Source: a virus
Virus record (IMG/VR): IMGVR_UViG_3300047997_000006
Coordinates: 1 to 34,580 of that record
Length of the DNA stretch: 34,580 nt
Reading direction: 5' to 3' (one strand)
Of this stretch, positions 14,979 through 22,671 are shown in pieces (positions within the stretch are counted from its first letter, which is position 1; every line of letters starts with the position of its first letter). The translations under genes and the position numbers were made by a program. The notes beneath the pieces were generated by a model. The model was not told the origin of the DNA, made no database searches, and was given only the letters and a program-made list of their open reading frames with translations.

Positions 14979-15365
14979 ATGGAAGAAGAATTTTATGCAA
15001 CGTTAAAGCTAACATCAAATGAGGAACTACTTGCTAAAGTATGTTACTTGACTGAAGAAGAATGTTTACTTGTGGAAAAACCCTTGCTGGTTATTCGTGC
15101 CACTCAAAAGAAAAGTGGTAGGCTTGTGGAAGGATTCTCATTAAGTGACTGGGTGATGTCTTCTTATGAAGAACTATACGTTCTAAAAATGGAACAAGTA
15201 GTAACCATTACTGAAATGGATAAGAAGATAAAAGGATTCTATACCAGTCACTTATCTAGAGAAGATGATGATGTACCTACAGATAAGATGTCAAAAGAAA
15301 TGGGGTATCTAGGATCAGTAACAGATCAAAAAAGTAAATTAGAAGATCTATTTAATAGAAGCTAG
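14979..15365 (+). CDS. Sm-like (LSM-fold) small protein, paralogue 1
   Basis: The first 45 residues of this 128-residue protein (FYATLKLTSNEELLAKVCYLTEEECLLVEKPLLVI) have the Sm1 pattern: strand, S-x-E-E-x-x-A-x-V turn, strand, E-x-P-L-x-V strand. A second block, FSLSDWVMSSYEELYVLKMEQVVTITEMDKKIKGFY, aligns with the second half of the proteins at 24274 and 27485 (F..W...V.......L..Y). The C-terminal tail is charged. Sm-like proteins form rings that bind RNA. A Sm-like protein of putative cyanophage origin has been reported by structural genomics, as I recall. The partner and target here are unknown. It follows uvsW by 3 nt. Confidence 0.8.
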   Translation: MEEEFYATLKLTSNEELLAKVCYLTEEECLLVEKPLLVIRATQKKSGRLVEGFSLSDWVMSSYEELYVLKMEQVVTITEMDKKIKGFYTSHLSREDDDVPTDKMSKEMGYLGSVTDQKSKLEDLFNRS

Positions 15366-15443
15366 TATGTCTCTGTAACCCTTAACAGAGTTATTCTATA
15401 GGTGTTAGGTGTATTTGTCAAGCCCCTGTGGAAAACTATTGAC

Positions 15444-15472
15444 TTGACACCAAAACAAATTTGTAGTATACT
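15444..15472 (+). promoter_or_regulatory. Early sigma-70-type promoter of gp55
   Basis: TTGACA (15444-15449), a 17-nt spacer and TATACT (15467-15472) form a near-consensus host promoter in the 128-nt gap before ATG 15494. Transcription would start about 14 nt before the ATG, leaving almost no room for a Shine-Dalgarno; none is visible. Confidence 0.85.
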
Positions 15473-15493
15473 AGTAAAAGCAAACAGAAAATT

Positions 15494-15988
15494 ATGGTAA
15501 GAAAGCCAAAAACCGAATACTATGTAAATAACAAAGAGTTTTTGGAAGCCCTTGTTGCCTATAAGTTTCGTGTTAATAGAGCAAAGGATGCTGGAGACAG
15601 TAGACCTATCGTCCCCAATTATGTTGGTGAGTGTTTCCTTAAGATCGCTACACACCTATCATACAAACCAAACTTTGTCAACTACATGTTTCGTGAGGAC
15701 ATGATCTGTGACGGCATTGAGAATTGCCTACAGTATATTGACAACTTCAATCCAGAGAAGTCTTCTAACCCGTTTGCTTACTTCACTCAAATTATCTATT
15801 ATGCTTTCCTTCGTAGGATTCAAAAAGAGAAGCGTCAACTAGAGATCAAGAGTAAGATCCTAGAGAAGTCTGGTCACCAGGAGATCATGCACACTGATAC
15901 GTATGATGGTGACATGGCAGGGATGAATGCTTCCTACTCTGACATGGGTAGTATTAAAGAAAACATTGAGACGAGAATGAACCGATGA
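15494..15988 (+). CDS. gp55: Late-transcription sigma factor
   Basis: This 164-residue protein is of the T4 gp55 type (185 residues), a minimal sigma factor. Residues about 92-115 (NPFAYFTQIIYYAFLRRIQKEKRQ) form the region-2-like core-binding and -10-recognition helix pair, typical of gp55. There is no domain 4, consistent with late promoters that have only a TAAATA box. It directs host RNA polymerase to late promoters together with the sliding clamp gp45 and gp33 (gp33 not in this window). It has its own early promoter and overlaps the gp47 start by 4 nt. Confidence 0.93.
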   Translation: MVRKPKTEYYVNNKEFLEALVAYKFRVNRAKDAGDSRPIVPNYVGECFLKIATHLSYKPNFVNYMFREDMICDGIENCLQYIDNFNPEKSSNPFAYFTQIIYYAFLRRIQKEKRQLEIKSKILEKSGHQEIMHTDTYDGDMAGMNASYSDMGSIKENIETRMNR

Positions 15989-17028
15989 CAGTAGCACTTA
16001 TTACAGATCAACATTTGGATGGTCGTAAAGGTTCTCTGGTATTCTGGAATTACTTCCTTAAGTTTTATGATGATGTGTTCTTCCCTACGCTAGAGAAGAA
16101 AGGTATTACAGAGATCATTGACCTAGGTGATACGTTTGATAACCGTAAAACCATTGACTTCAATGTCTGGAATCGAATTCGTACTCACTACTTCGATAGA
16201 CTGAATGAGATGGGCATCACAGTCCATACCATTCTGGGTAATCACTGTGTCTACTACAAGAATACAAACGCTATCAACTCTCCTGATCTGTTGCTAGGTG
16301 ACTATGATAATATTCGTGTCTACGATGAGACTTGTACTGTTACTATTGAGGGTACGAAAATTTGTTTTGTCCCTTGGATCAATAGGGAGAACGAAGAAGC
16401 GACAATGGAGCATCTCAAAAATACAGATGCAGAAATAGTCATGGGACATCTTGAGCTTGATGGGTTTGAAATGACTCCAGGCATGAAGATGGAGCATGGC
16501 ATGGATCCCAAGATCTATAAGAATTTTAAGCAGGTCTATTCGGGACATTTCCATCACAAGTCAAGCAAGGGTAACATCACATACCTTGGCAATCCTTACC
16601 AGATGTTCTGGAATGACTACGCTGACACTAGAGGGTTTCATCTTTACGAACCAGCATCTAATAAACTGCGTATGGTAAAAAATCCTTATGACATCTTTAA
16701 AAAGATCTACTATAACGATGTAGATAAGGACATGGTTCTAGACTACACCCAGTTTAAGGATACTTTTATTAAAGTCATTGTTGAAGAGAGGCGTGACTAT
16801 TACAAATTTGAAAAAATGATTGACCAGTTGTATAACTCTGGCGCTCATGATATCAAAATTGTAGAGACTTTAGTTGATGAAGATACTGTAGAAGAACCTA
16901 ATCTAGAAGTCAAAGATACACTGACATTACTTAACGAGTATATCGATGAGGTAGAAATGTCCGTAGAGAAATCTGACCTTAAGAAACTTATGAGATCGCT
17001 ATATATTGAGAGCTGTGAAATGGTTTGA
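15985..17028 (+). CDS. gp47: SbcD/Mre11-like recombination nuclease subunit
   Basis: A 347-residue calcineurin-like phosphoesterase with the metal-binding motifs in order: D8 and H10 in ITDQHLD, DLGDTFDNRK, GNH (85-87), GHLELDG and SGHFHHK. T4 gp47 is 339 residues. With gp46 it resects DNA ends for recombination-dependent replication and also takes part in host DNA degradation. The C-terminal part (residues about 250-347) is acidic and helical, as expected for the gp46-contacting region. Its stop overlaps the small ORF that separates it from gp46. Confidence 0.96.
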   Translation: MTVALITDQHLDGRKGSLVFWNYFLKFYDDVFFPTLEKKGITEIIDLGDTFDNRKTIDFNVWNRIRTHYFDRLNEMGITVHTILGNHCVYYKNTNAINSPDLLLGDYDNIRVYDETCTVTIEGTKICFVPWINRENEEATMEHLKNTDAEIVMGHLELDGFEMTPGMKMEHGMDPKIYKNFKQVYSGHFHHKSSKGNITYLGNPYQMFWNDYADTRGFHLYEPASNKLRMVKNPYDIFKKIYYNDVDKDMVLDYTQFKDTFIKVIVEERRDYYKFEKMIDQLYNSGAHDIKIVETLVDEDTVEEPNLEVKDTLTLLNEYIDEVEMSVEKSDLKKLMRSLYIESCEMV

Positions 17029-17297
17029 TGTCTTTCATCTTAACTCTCAAAGACTTGCCAGAAGGAGTTTTCTCTGTTGTCGATAAAGACACAGGAGATC
17101 ATGTCATTCCTATCTTTGATGATAGAGACGACTGTGAAAGATATGCTGAACAACTATCTGATTCAGCATCTCAACTGGAATTGCAGATGATTCAAATTGA
17201 AAAACAACTAATTGTTTTCGCTTGCGAGCAGCGAGAGCAGAGATATGCTATAATCACTATAGACGACTTCATCATACCACCTGACGACTTAACATGA
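17028..17297 (+). CDS. Small acidic protein between gp47 and gp46 (weak DUF3110-like resemblance)
   Basis: An 89-residue protein starts at ATG 17028, which overlaps the gp47 TGA; an in-frame TTG lies at 17025. The segment VFSVVDKDTGDHVIPIFDDRDDCERYAEQL resembles the cyanobacterial DUF3110 pattern (strand, loop, hydrophobic strand, F-E/D-x-x-D-D-x-x-R-Y-A). The end, YAIITIDDFIIPPDDL, would be its second strand set. This likeness is by eye and weak. Its place inside the nuclease operon, coupled on both sides, suggests it is made in step with the gp46/gp47 complex, perhaps as a modulator. Confidence 0.7.
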   Translation: MSFILTLKDLPEGVFSVVDKDTGDHVIPIFDDRDDCERYAEQLSDSASQLELQMIQIEKQLIVFACEQREQRYAIITIDDFIIPPDDLT

Positions 17298-19024
17298 TTA
17301 CGTTTGAAAAAGTTCGCTGGAAGAATTTTCTTTCTACTGGCAACACATATACTGAAGTTGATCTGACCGCTAGTAAGACTAACCTTATTATTGGTACTAA
17401 CGGAGCTGGTAAGAGTACCATCTTGGATGCTCTTACCTTTTCTTTGTTTGGCAAACCTTTTCGTAAGGTCAACAAACCAATGCTGGTCAACAGTGTTAAC
17501 GAAAAAGATTGTCTAGTTGAGATTGAATTTACTACAGGACCAAATAAATTTCTTGTTAAACGTGGCATCAAGCCAGGTGTGTTTGAGATCTGGCAAAACG
17601 GATCTATGCTAGATCAATCCAGTAATGTCTCTGACTATCAGAAACATCTGGAGCAAACGATTCTGAAGATGAACTATAAGTCCTTCACACAAATTGTTGT
17701 GCTAGGTTCGTCCACGTTCGTTCCGTTTATGAGATTACCTCTAGCACAACGTAGAGAAATTATTGAAGACATCTTGGACATTCAGATCTTTTCTGTGATG
17801 AACACAGCACTGAAAGATAAGATGAAAACTTCTAACGAAGAGATGCGTGATGTTGACTACAGTGTTGACATGGCGGAGCAAAAGATTTCTATGCAACGTC
17901 AGATGATTGAACAATTATCTACTCGTGACGAAGCAAATATCAAAGAGAAACAATCACGTATTGAAGAGTTGTTGGTGGAAGAAGAAACCTGTCAACGATC
18001 TGTATCTACACTATGTGAAGAATCTGAAAGACTTTGTGAAGATATGAAAAGTCTTTCAGCAGCAAATAAAAAATTGATAACTTTAAATAACTTGAAAGGA
18101 AAACTAACAAACAAGTTTTCTAGTTATAAGAAACAGCACGAATTTTTTGCAAAGAATGATACATGTCCTACGTGTAGTCAGTCAATCACACATGAGTTGA
18201 AAGAACAAAAGACTAGTGAGATTACCTCAAAGTATAAAGAACTTGTCTCGGCAATCGAAGAGATTCATTCTAACATTGAAGACGAGCAGGCAAGAGACCA
18301 GCAGTACACTGTAAAAAATCAAGAAATGAATGGCATTCAACAGCAGATTGCTGGGTATAATGCTACTGTTAATCGTATCCATAAGAACGTCAAGCAACTC
18401 TTTTTGGATGTAGAAACATTACAAAATTCCAAGGATGATAAGTCTGAAGAGTATGAGAAGTTAAAATATCTAGAGAAGGAACATGATGATCTGAAAAAAC
18501 AGATTGCTGTTGTCAAGAAAGAACGAAACACTTTACTTGCAGCTGGACAACTACTTAAAGATAATGGTATCAAAACCAGAATCATTAAAAGGTATCTACC
18601 AGTGATGAATAAACTCATCAATCAGTATCTGCAGAACATGGACTTCTATATTAACTTCGCACTAAATGATAGTTTTGAAGAAACCATCAAGTCAAGGTTC
18701 AGGGATATCTTTTCCTACGAGTCTTTCTCGGAAGGAGAGAAAGCTCGTATTGATATCGCTTTGCTGCTTACTTGGCGTTCTATTGCTAAACTTAAGAATT
18801 CTGTTGATACTAACATCTTGATCCTGGATGAGATCTTTGACGGATCTCTTGACAACAATGGTACAGGAGAACTTGGGTGGATACTACGTAACTTTGATGA
18901 CAACACAAACGTCTTTGTCATCAGTCATAAGGAGAGTTTGGAAGGAAAGTTCGACCGAACACTCACCGCAATCAAAGAAAAGAACTTCAGCATTATGCAG
19001 GAGACACTTTCCGAAGCGGCATAG
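17294..19024 (+). CDS. gp46: SbcC/Rad50-like recombination nuclease ATPase subunit
   Basis: A 576-residue SMC-like ATPase. Walker A is GTNGAGKST (34-42). Long coiled coils flank a zinc hook CPTC (291-294). The ABC signature is FSEGEKAR (S479-E482 core), followed by Walker B LILDEIFDGSLD and an H-loop ISHKE. T4 gp46 is 560 residues. It forms the Mre11-Rad50-type complex with gp47, processing ends for strand invasion. It is the last gene of the gp55-47-46 unit, which ends in the terminator at 19026. Confidence 0.96.
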   Translation: MITFEKVRWKNFLSTGNTYTEVDLTASKTNLIIGTNGAGKSTILDALTFSLFGKPFRKVNKPMLVNSVNEKDCLVEIEFTTGPNKFLVKRGIKPGVFEIWQNGSMLDQSSNVSDYQKHLEQTILKMNYKSFTQIVVLGSSTFVPFMRLPLAQRREIIEDILDIQIFSVMNTALKDKMKTSNEEMRDVDYSVDMAEQKISMQRQMIEQLSTRDEANIKEKQSRIEELLVEEETCQRSVSTLCEESERLCEDMKSLSAANKKLITLNNLKGKLTNKFSSYKKQHEFFAKNDTCPTCSQSITHELKEQKTSEITSKYKELVSAIEEIHSNIEDEQARDQQYTVKNQEMNGIQQQIAGYNATVNRIHKNVKQLFLDVETLQNSKDDKSEEYEKLKYLEKEHDDLKKQIAVVKKERNTLLAAGQLLKDNGIKTRIIKRYLPVMNKLINQYLQNMDFYINFALNDSFEETIKSRFRDIFSYESFSEGEKARIDIALLLTWRSIAKLKNSVDTNILILDEIFDGSLDNNGTGELGWILRNFDDNTNVFVISHKESLEGKFDRTLTAIKEKNFSIMQETLSEAA

Positions 19025-19025
19025 G

Positions 19026-19050
19026 GAGGGTCTTCGGACCCTCTTTTTTT
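19026..19050 (+). terminator. Rho-independent terminator with TTCG tetraloop
   Basis: GAGGGTC (19026-19032) and GACCCTC (19037-19043) form a perfect 7-bp stem closed by a C(TTCG)G loop, the very stable tetraloop. Seven T follow. It ends the gp55-gp46 transcript directly after the gp46 stop. Confidence 0.93.
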
Positions 19051-19053
19051 GTA

Positions 19054-19080
19054 TATAATATATGCATCAACGCAAGAGAC
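19054..19080 (+). promoter_or_regulatory. -10/leader element, copy 1 (repeated at 21237)
   Basis: TATAAT followed by ATATGCATCAACG and AGAGAC lies just after the terminator and ends 3 nt before ATG 19084. It is identical at 23 of 27 positions to the sequence before the AAA+ gene at 21265. No good -35 element is visible, because the expected place falls within the terminator stem-loop. Confidence 0.55.
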
Positions 19081-19083
19081 CCG

Positions 19084-21195
19084 ATGAACACCGCAGAAAT
19101 CAAAGGTAACCTCGCTCGCCTGCTAGCCACCGAGAACCTGGTGGTTGAGCATCGTAAGGTCTCCACTGCATCTTTCAACGTAGACACCCGTGTCCTCACC
19201 CTACCCCTCTGGAACGCCTCTAACAGCGTCTATGACCTGCTTGTAGGACACGAGGTAGGTCATGCCCTCTATACCCCTAACATCGACTGGGCAGAGGTTG
19301 CACAGGTGCCTAAAGATTATGTCAACGTGGTTGAAGATTCTCGTATCGAGAAACTGATGAAGAGAAAGTATCCTGGACTTACCAAAACTTTCTTCAAAGG
19401 TTATCAAGAACTTGATAACGATGACTTCTTTAATATTAAGGACGAAGAACTAGAAACCATTTCTTTTATCGATCGTATTAATCTTCATTGTAAGATTGGT
19501 GCCTTTTCGGTTATGCCTTTTAATGAAGTAGAACGTGAGCTGGTTCGTGAGGTAGAGAACTGTGAGACTTTTGATGAAGTCATTGTTGTTTGTCAAAAAA
19601 TTTATGAGTATTCACAGCAAGAAAAAATTGCTGATGCAAATCAAAATGCAACTGCTCAAGGTACTACAGAAAAAGTTGAGTCTTCAGATACTACAGAACC
19701 ATCCAACACTGAAACTACTGATCAGGGGCAATCCATACAGCAAGATGGTGATGATGAGGGAGAACAGTTAGATGAAAACATTGCTGCTGGTGGAAATGCT
19801 GGTGGTGATAGAGCTGAAACACAACGTTCGTTTGATGAAAACATACAGGACTTAACTGAAACTGCTCCATATTTTAGAGATCCTGTATACGTAGAGATTC
19901 CAAAGATTAATCTTGAGAATATTATTGTGGACCAGGCAGTGCTTCAAAAACATATTGATGCTCACTACAGTTGCCGTGATCACAAACGTTATGATAATCC
20001 TCTAGAATTTGCTGACAATAGTTTTGATCTCTTTAAAAAAGACTCGCAGAAGGAAGTCAACTACCTAGTCAAAGAGTTTGAATGTAAGAAAGCAGCAGAC
20101 TCCCATGCTCGCACATCAACTGCACGTACTGGTGTTCTTGATTGTACCAAGCTTCACACATACAAGTACAATGAAGATCTATTCAAGAAAGTTTCTGTAA
20201 TTCCTGATGGTAAAAATCATGGAATGATCTTTATTCTTGACTGGTCTGGATCTATGGCAAACTATTTGCAAGATACAATCAAGCAATTGTTGTCTCTGGT
20301 GATGTTCTGTCGTAAGGTAAACATTCCTTTTGAGGTCTATGCTTTCACTTATGAATGGAACAATCGTTTTCTCGATCCTGAAGAGCATGACTATGATCCA
20401 GATGCAGTACAGGACAGATGCGTTCGTGAAGAAAATAAATTCATGTTCCATAAACGATTCTCTCTCCTGAATTTGTTGTCATCTCGTTCAAACAGTAAGA
20501 ACTTTGACAGTCAGTGTCGCAACATCTTTCGCATCGGTTTCTTCATGAACTCCTATGGTGTTTCTACACCTCCTGGTATTGACTTGAGTGGTACACCTCT
20601 CAATGAATCTATCATTGTGATGCATGAAATTATCCCAATGTTTAAAAAAATGACTGGGGTTCAGAAGATCAACACTGTAATTTTGACTGATGGTGAGTCA
20701 AACAATATCAGCTACAATGTTACTATTGGTGCTGGTAGTGAGTATACTTACTGGGGTCAACGTGCTGTTGATGGTGATGTTCGTCTTCGTGATCGTAAGA
20801 CAGGTCATGTCTATAGACGGTGCGGATCTAATTTTAATGATTCCATCACTACCATTTTGCTTGAGAATTTATGTCACAATTTTCCTGAAGTAAACTTCCT
20901 TGGATTCCGAATCTTAACTGGTAATGATTTTTCTTACCTTTATCGCAATACATATAATCAACCTGCTGATGATGTTCTTAAAAAATGGAGGAAAGATAAG
21001 TCCTTTGTGTTTAAGAAACAACTTGGATACAATTCTCTGTACTTAATTGCATCTACTTCAATTAATAAATCATCCGACTTTGAAGTCAAGGATGATGCTA
21101 CTAAAGCACAGATTGCTAAAGCATTTAAGAGCATGTTGAAAGCAAAGACCACGAACAAGAAAATCCTTTCTTCCTTTGTCGATATGGTCGCCTGA
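19084..21195 (+). CDS. Metallopeptidase-like plus VWA-domain protein (CobT-like partner of the AAA+ ATPase)
   Basis: This 703-residue protein has three parts. The N-terminal domain carries HEVGHALYT (H56, E57, H60) followed by NVVEDSRIEK (E84), the ligand set of a gluzincin-type zinc peptidase. Residues about 182-255 are an acidic Thr/Gln/Asp linker. The C-terminal half is a VWA domain with a MIDAS: DWSGSM (D386, S388, S390), and TDGE (T535, D536) later. VWA proteins encoded beside MoxR/CobS-type ATPases normally work with them, and such an ATPase is the next gene. CobT of the aerobic cobalt chelatase has a similar acidic-linker-VWA layout. All key residues look intact. The substrate is unknown, and the peptidase activity is inferred from the motif. 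Confidence 0.88.
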   Translation: MNTAEIKGNLARLLATENLVVEHRKVSTASFNVDTRVLTLPLWNASNSVYDLLVGHEVGHALYTPNIDWAEVAQVPKDYVNVVEDSRIEKLMKRKYPGLTKTFFKGYQELDNDDFFNIKDEELETISFIDRINLHCKIGAFSVMPFNEVERELVREVENCETFDEVIVVCQKIYEYSQQEKIADANQNATAQGTTEKVESSDTTEPSNTETTDQGQSIQQDGDDEGEQLDENIAAGGNAGGDRAETQRSFDENIQDLTETAPYFRDPVYVEIPKINLENIIVDQAVLQKHIDAHYSCRDHKRYDNPLEFADNSFDLFKKDSQKEVNYLVKEFECKKAADSHARTSTARTGVLDCTKLHTYKYNEDLFKKVSVIPDGKNHGMIFILDWSGSMANYLQDTIKQLLSLVMFCRKVNIPFEVYAFTYEWNNRFLDPEEHDYDPDAVQDRCVREENKFMFHKRFSLLNLLSSRSNSKNFDSQCRNIFRIGFFMNSYGVSTPPGIDLSGTPLNESIIVMHEIIPMFKKMTGVQKINTVILTDGESNNISYNVTIGAGSEYTYWGQRAVDGDVRLRDRKTGHVYRRCGSNFNDSITTILLENLCHNFPEVNFLGFRILTGNDFSYLYRNTYNQPADDVLKKWRKDKSFVFKKQLGYNSLYLIASTSINKSSDFEVKDDATKAQIAKAFKSMLKAKTTNKKILSSFVDMVA

Positions 21196-21209
21196 CAAAC
21201 CGTCCACTG

Positions 21210-21230
21210 CCCCCTAGTCTTGGGGGTTTC
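21210..21230 (+). terminator. Weak hairpin after the VWA gene, possible partial terminator
   Basis: CCCCC (21210-21214) can pair with GGGGG (21222-21226) around a 7-nt loop. It is followed by only three T and then CC. The short stem and poor T-run suggest attenuation or partial termination. Confidence 0.45.
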
Positions 21231-21236
21231 CTGTTC

Positions 21237-21263
21237 TATAATAAATTCATCAACGAAAAAGAC
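21237..21263 (+). promoter_or_regulatory. -10/leader element, copy 2 (repeat of 19054)
   Basis: TATAATAAATTCATCAACG followed by AAAAAGAC ends 1 nt before ATG 21265. It has the same spacing logic and 23/27 identity to the copy before the VWA gene. No -35 element of note is present. Confidence 0.55.
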
Positions 21264-21264
21264 A

Positions 21265-22323
21265 ATGCCTCGTTCCGCTAACATCGATCCCAGCGCACTC
21301 CAAGAGTTTTTTGCTGACAACTATGGCAATGAGTTTGATAGTCAAGCAGTTCTGAAAGCTGCTGATCAATTTGGTGTTTCCTACCCTACCATTTGCAAAC
21401 GTCTTGAAAAGTATAAAGTTAGTTACGGTAAGTGGAGTCTCACTGCCGAGCAACTAGAGCAAACCTATCAGGCACCCACTGCACAACCTGCTATTGAACT
21501 AAATCTTATTCCTGAAAAAGATGATTCCTTCATCCAGTTTGGTGATTTCGCTGATATTAAAAAAATTATTAAGTCCCGTATTTTTTATCCTACGTTTATC
21601 ACGGGTCTTTCTGGTAATGGCAAAACGTTCAGTGTCGAGCAAGCATGTGCTCAACTCGGTAGAGAACTCATCCGTGTCAATATCACAGTAGAAACTGATG
21701 AAGATGATCTTATTGGCGGTTTCCGTTTGGTTGACGGTAATACTGTCTGGCACAATGGTCCTGTCATTGAAGCTCTTGAGCGTGGTGCTGTTCTCCTTCT
21801 GGATGAAATCGATTTGGCATCCAACAAAATTCTTTGTCTCCAATCTATTCTTGAGGGTAAAGGTATCTTCTTAAAGAAGATTGGTAAGTTTATTCAACCT
21901 ACAGAAGGGTTTACTATCCTTGCTACTGCTAATACTAAAGGTAAAGGTAGTGATGACGGTCGTTTCATTGGTACTAATGTATTGAACGAAGCATTCCTTG
22001 AGCGTTTCTGTGTCACTTTTGAGCAAGAGTATCCTACTCCTGCTATTGAGTCCAAGATTCTTTTAAAACTATGTGATGATGCACAGTTTGTTGGAAAACT
22101 GGTAGACTGGGCTGACATTATTCGCAAGACTTTTAAAGATGGTGGTATTGATGAGGTAATTAGCACCCGTCGTTTGGTTCACATCGTCCAAGCTTATGAG
22201 ATCTTCGGTAAACGTCGCATGAAAGCTATCGAAGTCTGTACTAATCGTTTTGACGAAGAAACTAAAACGTCGTTTATTGAACTCTATTGCAAAATTGATG
22301 AAAATGCAGATTACACATGGTAA
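21265..22323 (+). CDS. cobS: CobS/MoxR-type AAA+ ATPase
   Basis: The start is ATG 21265; an in-frame TTG at 21220 would run through the leader repeat and hairpin. The 352-residue protein begins with a helical, HTH-like region (FGVSYPTICKRLEKYKVS). An AAA+ core follows: Walker A GLSGNGKT (114-121), Walker B LLLDE (177-181), a sensor-1 region ILATANTKGKG and a C-terminal helical lid. The ETDEDDLIGGF and ILEGKG segments are typical of the MoxR/CobS clade. Cyanophage homologues are usually annotated cobS, after the cobalt-chelatase ATPase subunit. With a VWA-peptidase neighbour and no CobN in view, a chaperone- or remodelling-type machine is an alternative reading. Confidence 0.92.
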   Translation: MPRSANIDPSALQEFFADNYGNEFDSQAVLKAADQFGVSYPTICKRLEKYKVSYGKWSLTAEQLEQTYQAPTAQPAIELNLIPEKDDSFIQFGDFADIKKIIKSRIFYPTFITGLSGNGKTFSVEQACAQLGRELIRVNITVETDEDDLIGGFRLVDGNTVWHNGPVIEALERGAVLLLDEIDLASNKILCLQSILEGKGIFLKKIGKFIQPTEGFTILATANTKGKGSDDGRFIGTNVLNEAFLERFCVTFEQEYPTPAIESKILLKLCDDAQFVGKLVDWADIIRKTFKDGGIDEVISTRRLVHIVQAYEIFGKRRMKAIEVCTNRFDEETKTSFIELYCKIDENADYTW

Positions 22324-22328
22324 ACCAC

Positions 22329-22357
22329 TTGACGTATCCATACATGGATGCTATCAT
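22329..22357 (+). promoter_or_regulatory. Sigma-70-type promoter with a dyad in the spacer
   Basis: TTGACG (22329-22334), a 17-nt spacer and TATCAT (22352-22357) make a good host-type promoter 26 nt before ATG 22384. The spacer contains the inverted repeat ATCCAT-AC-ATGGAT (22336-22349), placed where a repressor could bind. It would drive the DUF3310-45-44 run. Confidence 0.7.
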
Positions 22358-22383
22358 AATCAATTGAGGTACATCTATCAAGC

Positions 22384-22671
22384 ATGACTTTAAAATATAA
22401 TGAAGAAGTTCTTCTCAAAGAGCTACGTGACTACATTACTGGAACCTATGGACAACACTATTCAGCAGGCAATGACGCAATTCAGACGTTAGATCTAATT
22501 GAAGCTTGTGGTGATGCAGAAGCATTTTGTCGCTCTAACATTCTGAAGTATGCTTCGCGGTATGACAAGAAAGGAACTGCCCGTCGTGACATCATTAAGA
22601 TCCTTCACTACGGTCTTCTTCTCCTTCACTTCTCTGACAAATCTCAAATTACTGAAACATATTCTCAATGA
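22384..22671 (+). CDS. DUF3310-like small protein
   Basis: The 95-residue protein contains the spacing typical of the phage DUF3310 (SaV-like) family: QHYSAGNDAIQTLDLIEACG, then FCRSNILKYASRYDKKG and a final helix DIIKILHYGLLLLHF. In that family HY..., GN/SN-IxKYxxR and K-x-L/I-HY are the conserved blocks. The biochemical role of the family is unsettled; some members are labelled nucleotide-kinase related. It is the first gene after the promoter at 22329 and overlaps the sliding-clamp start by 4 nt, so it is co-expressed with the replisome. Confidence 0.8.
   Translation: MTLKYNEEVLLKELRDYITGTYGQHYSAGNDAIQTLDLIEACGDAEAFCRSNILKYASRYDKKGTARRDIIKILHYGLLLLHFSDKSQITETYSQ

Noticed and set aside
15371-15395. 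Hairpin CTCTGT...ACAGAG after the first Sm-like gene as a terminator
   Set aside because: The stem is only 6 bp of mixed composition with an 8-nt loop, followed by TTATTCT rather than a T-run. This is too weak to call.
19084-22323. Firm assignment of this pair to cobalamin synthesis
   Set aside because: The CobS label fits the ATPase family, but the peptidase-type motif in the partner and the lack of other cobalt-chelatase genes in view make the pathway uncertain.
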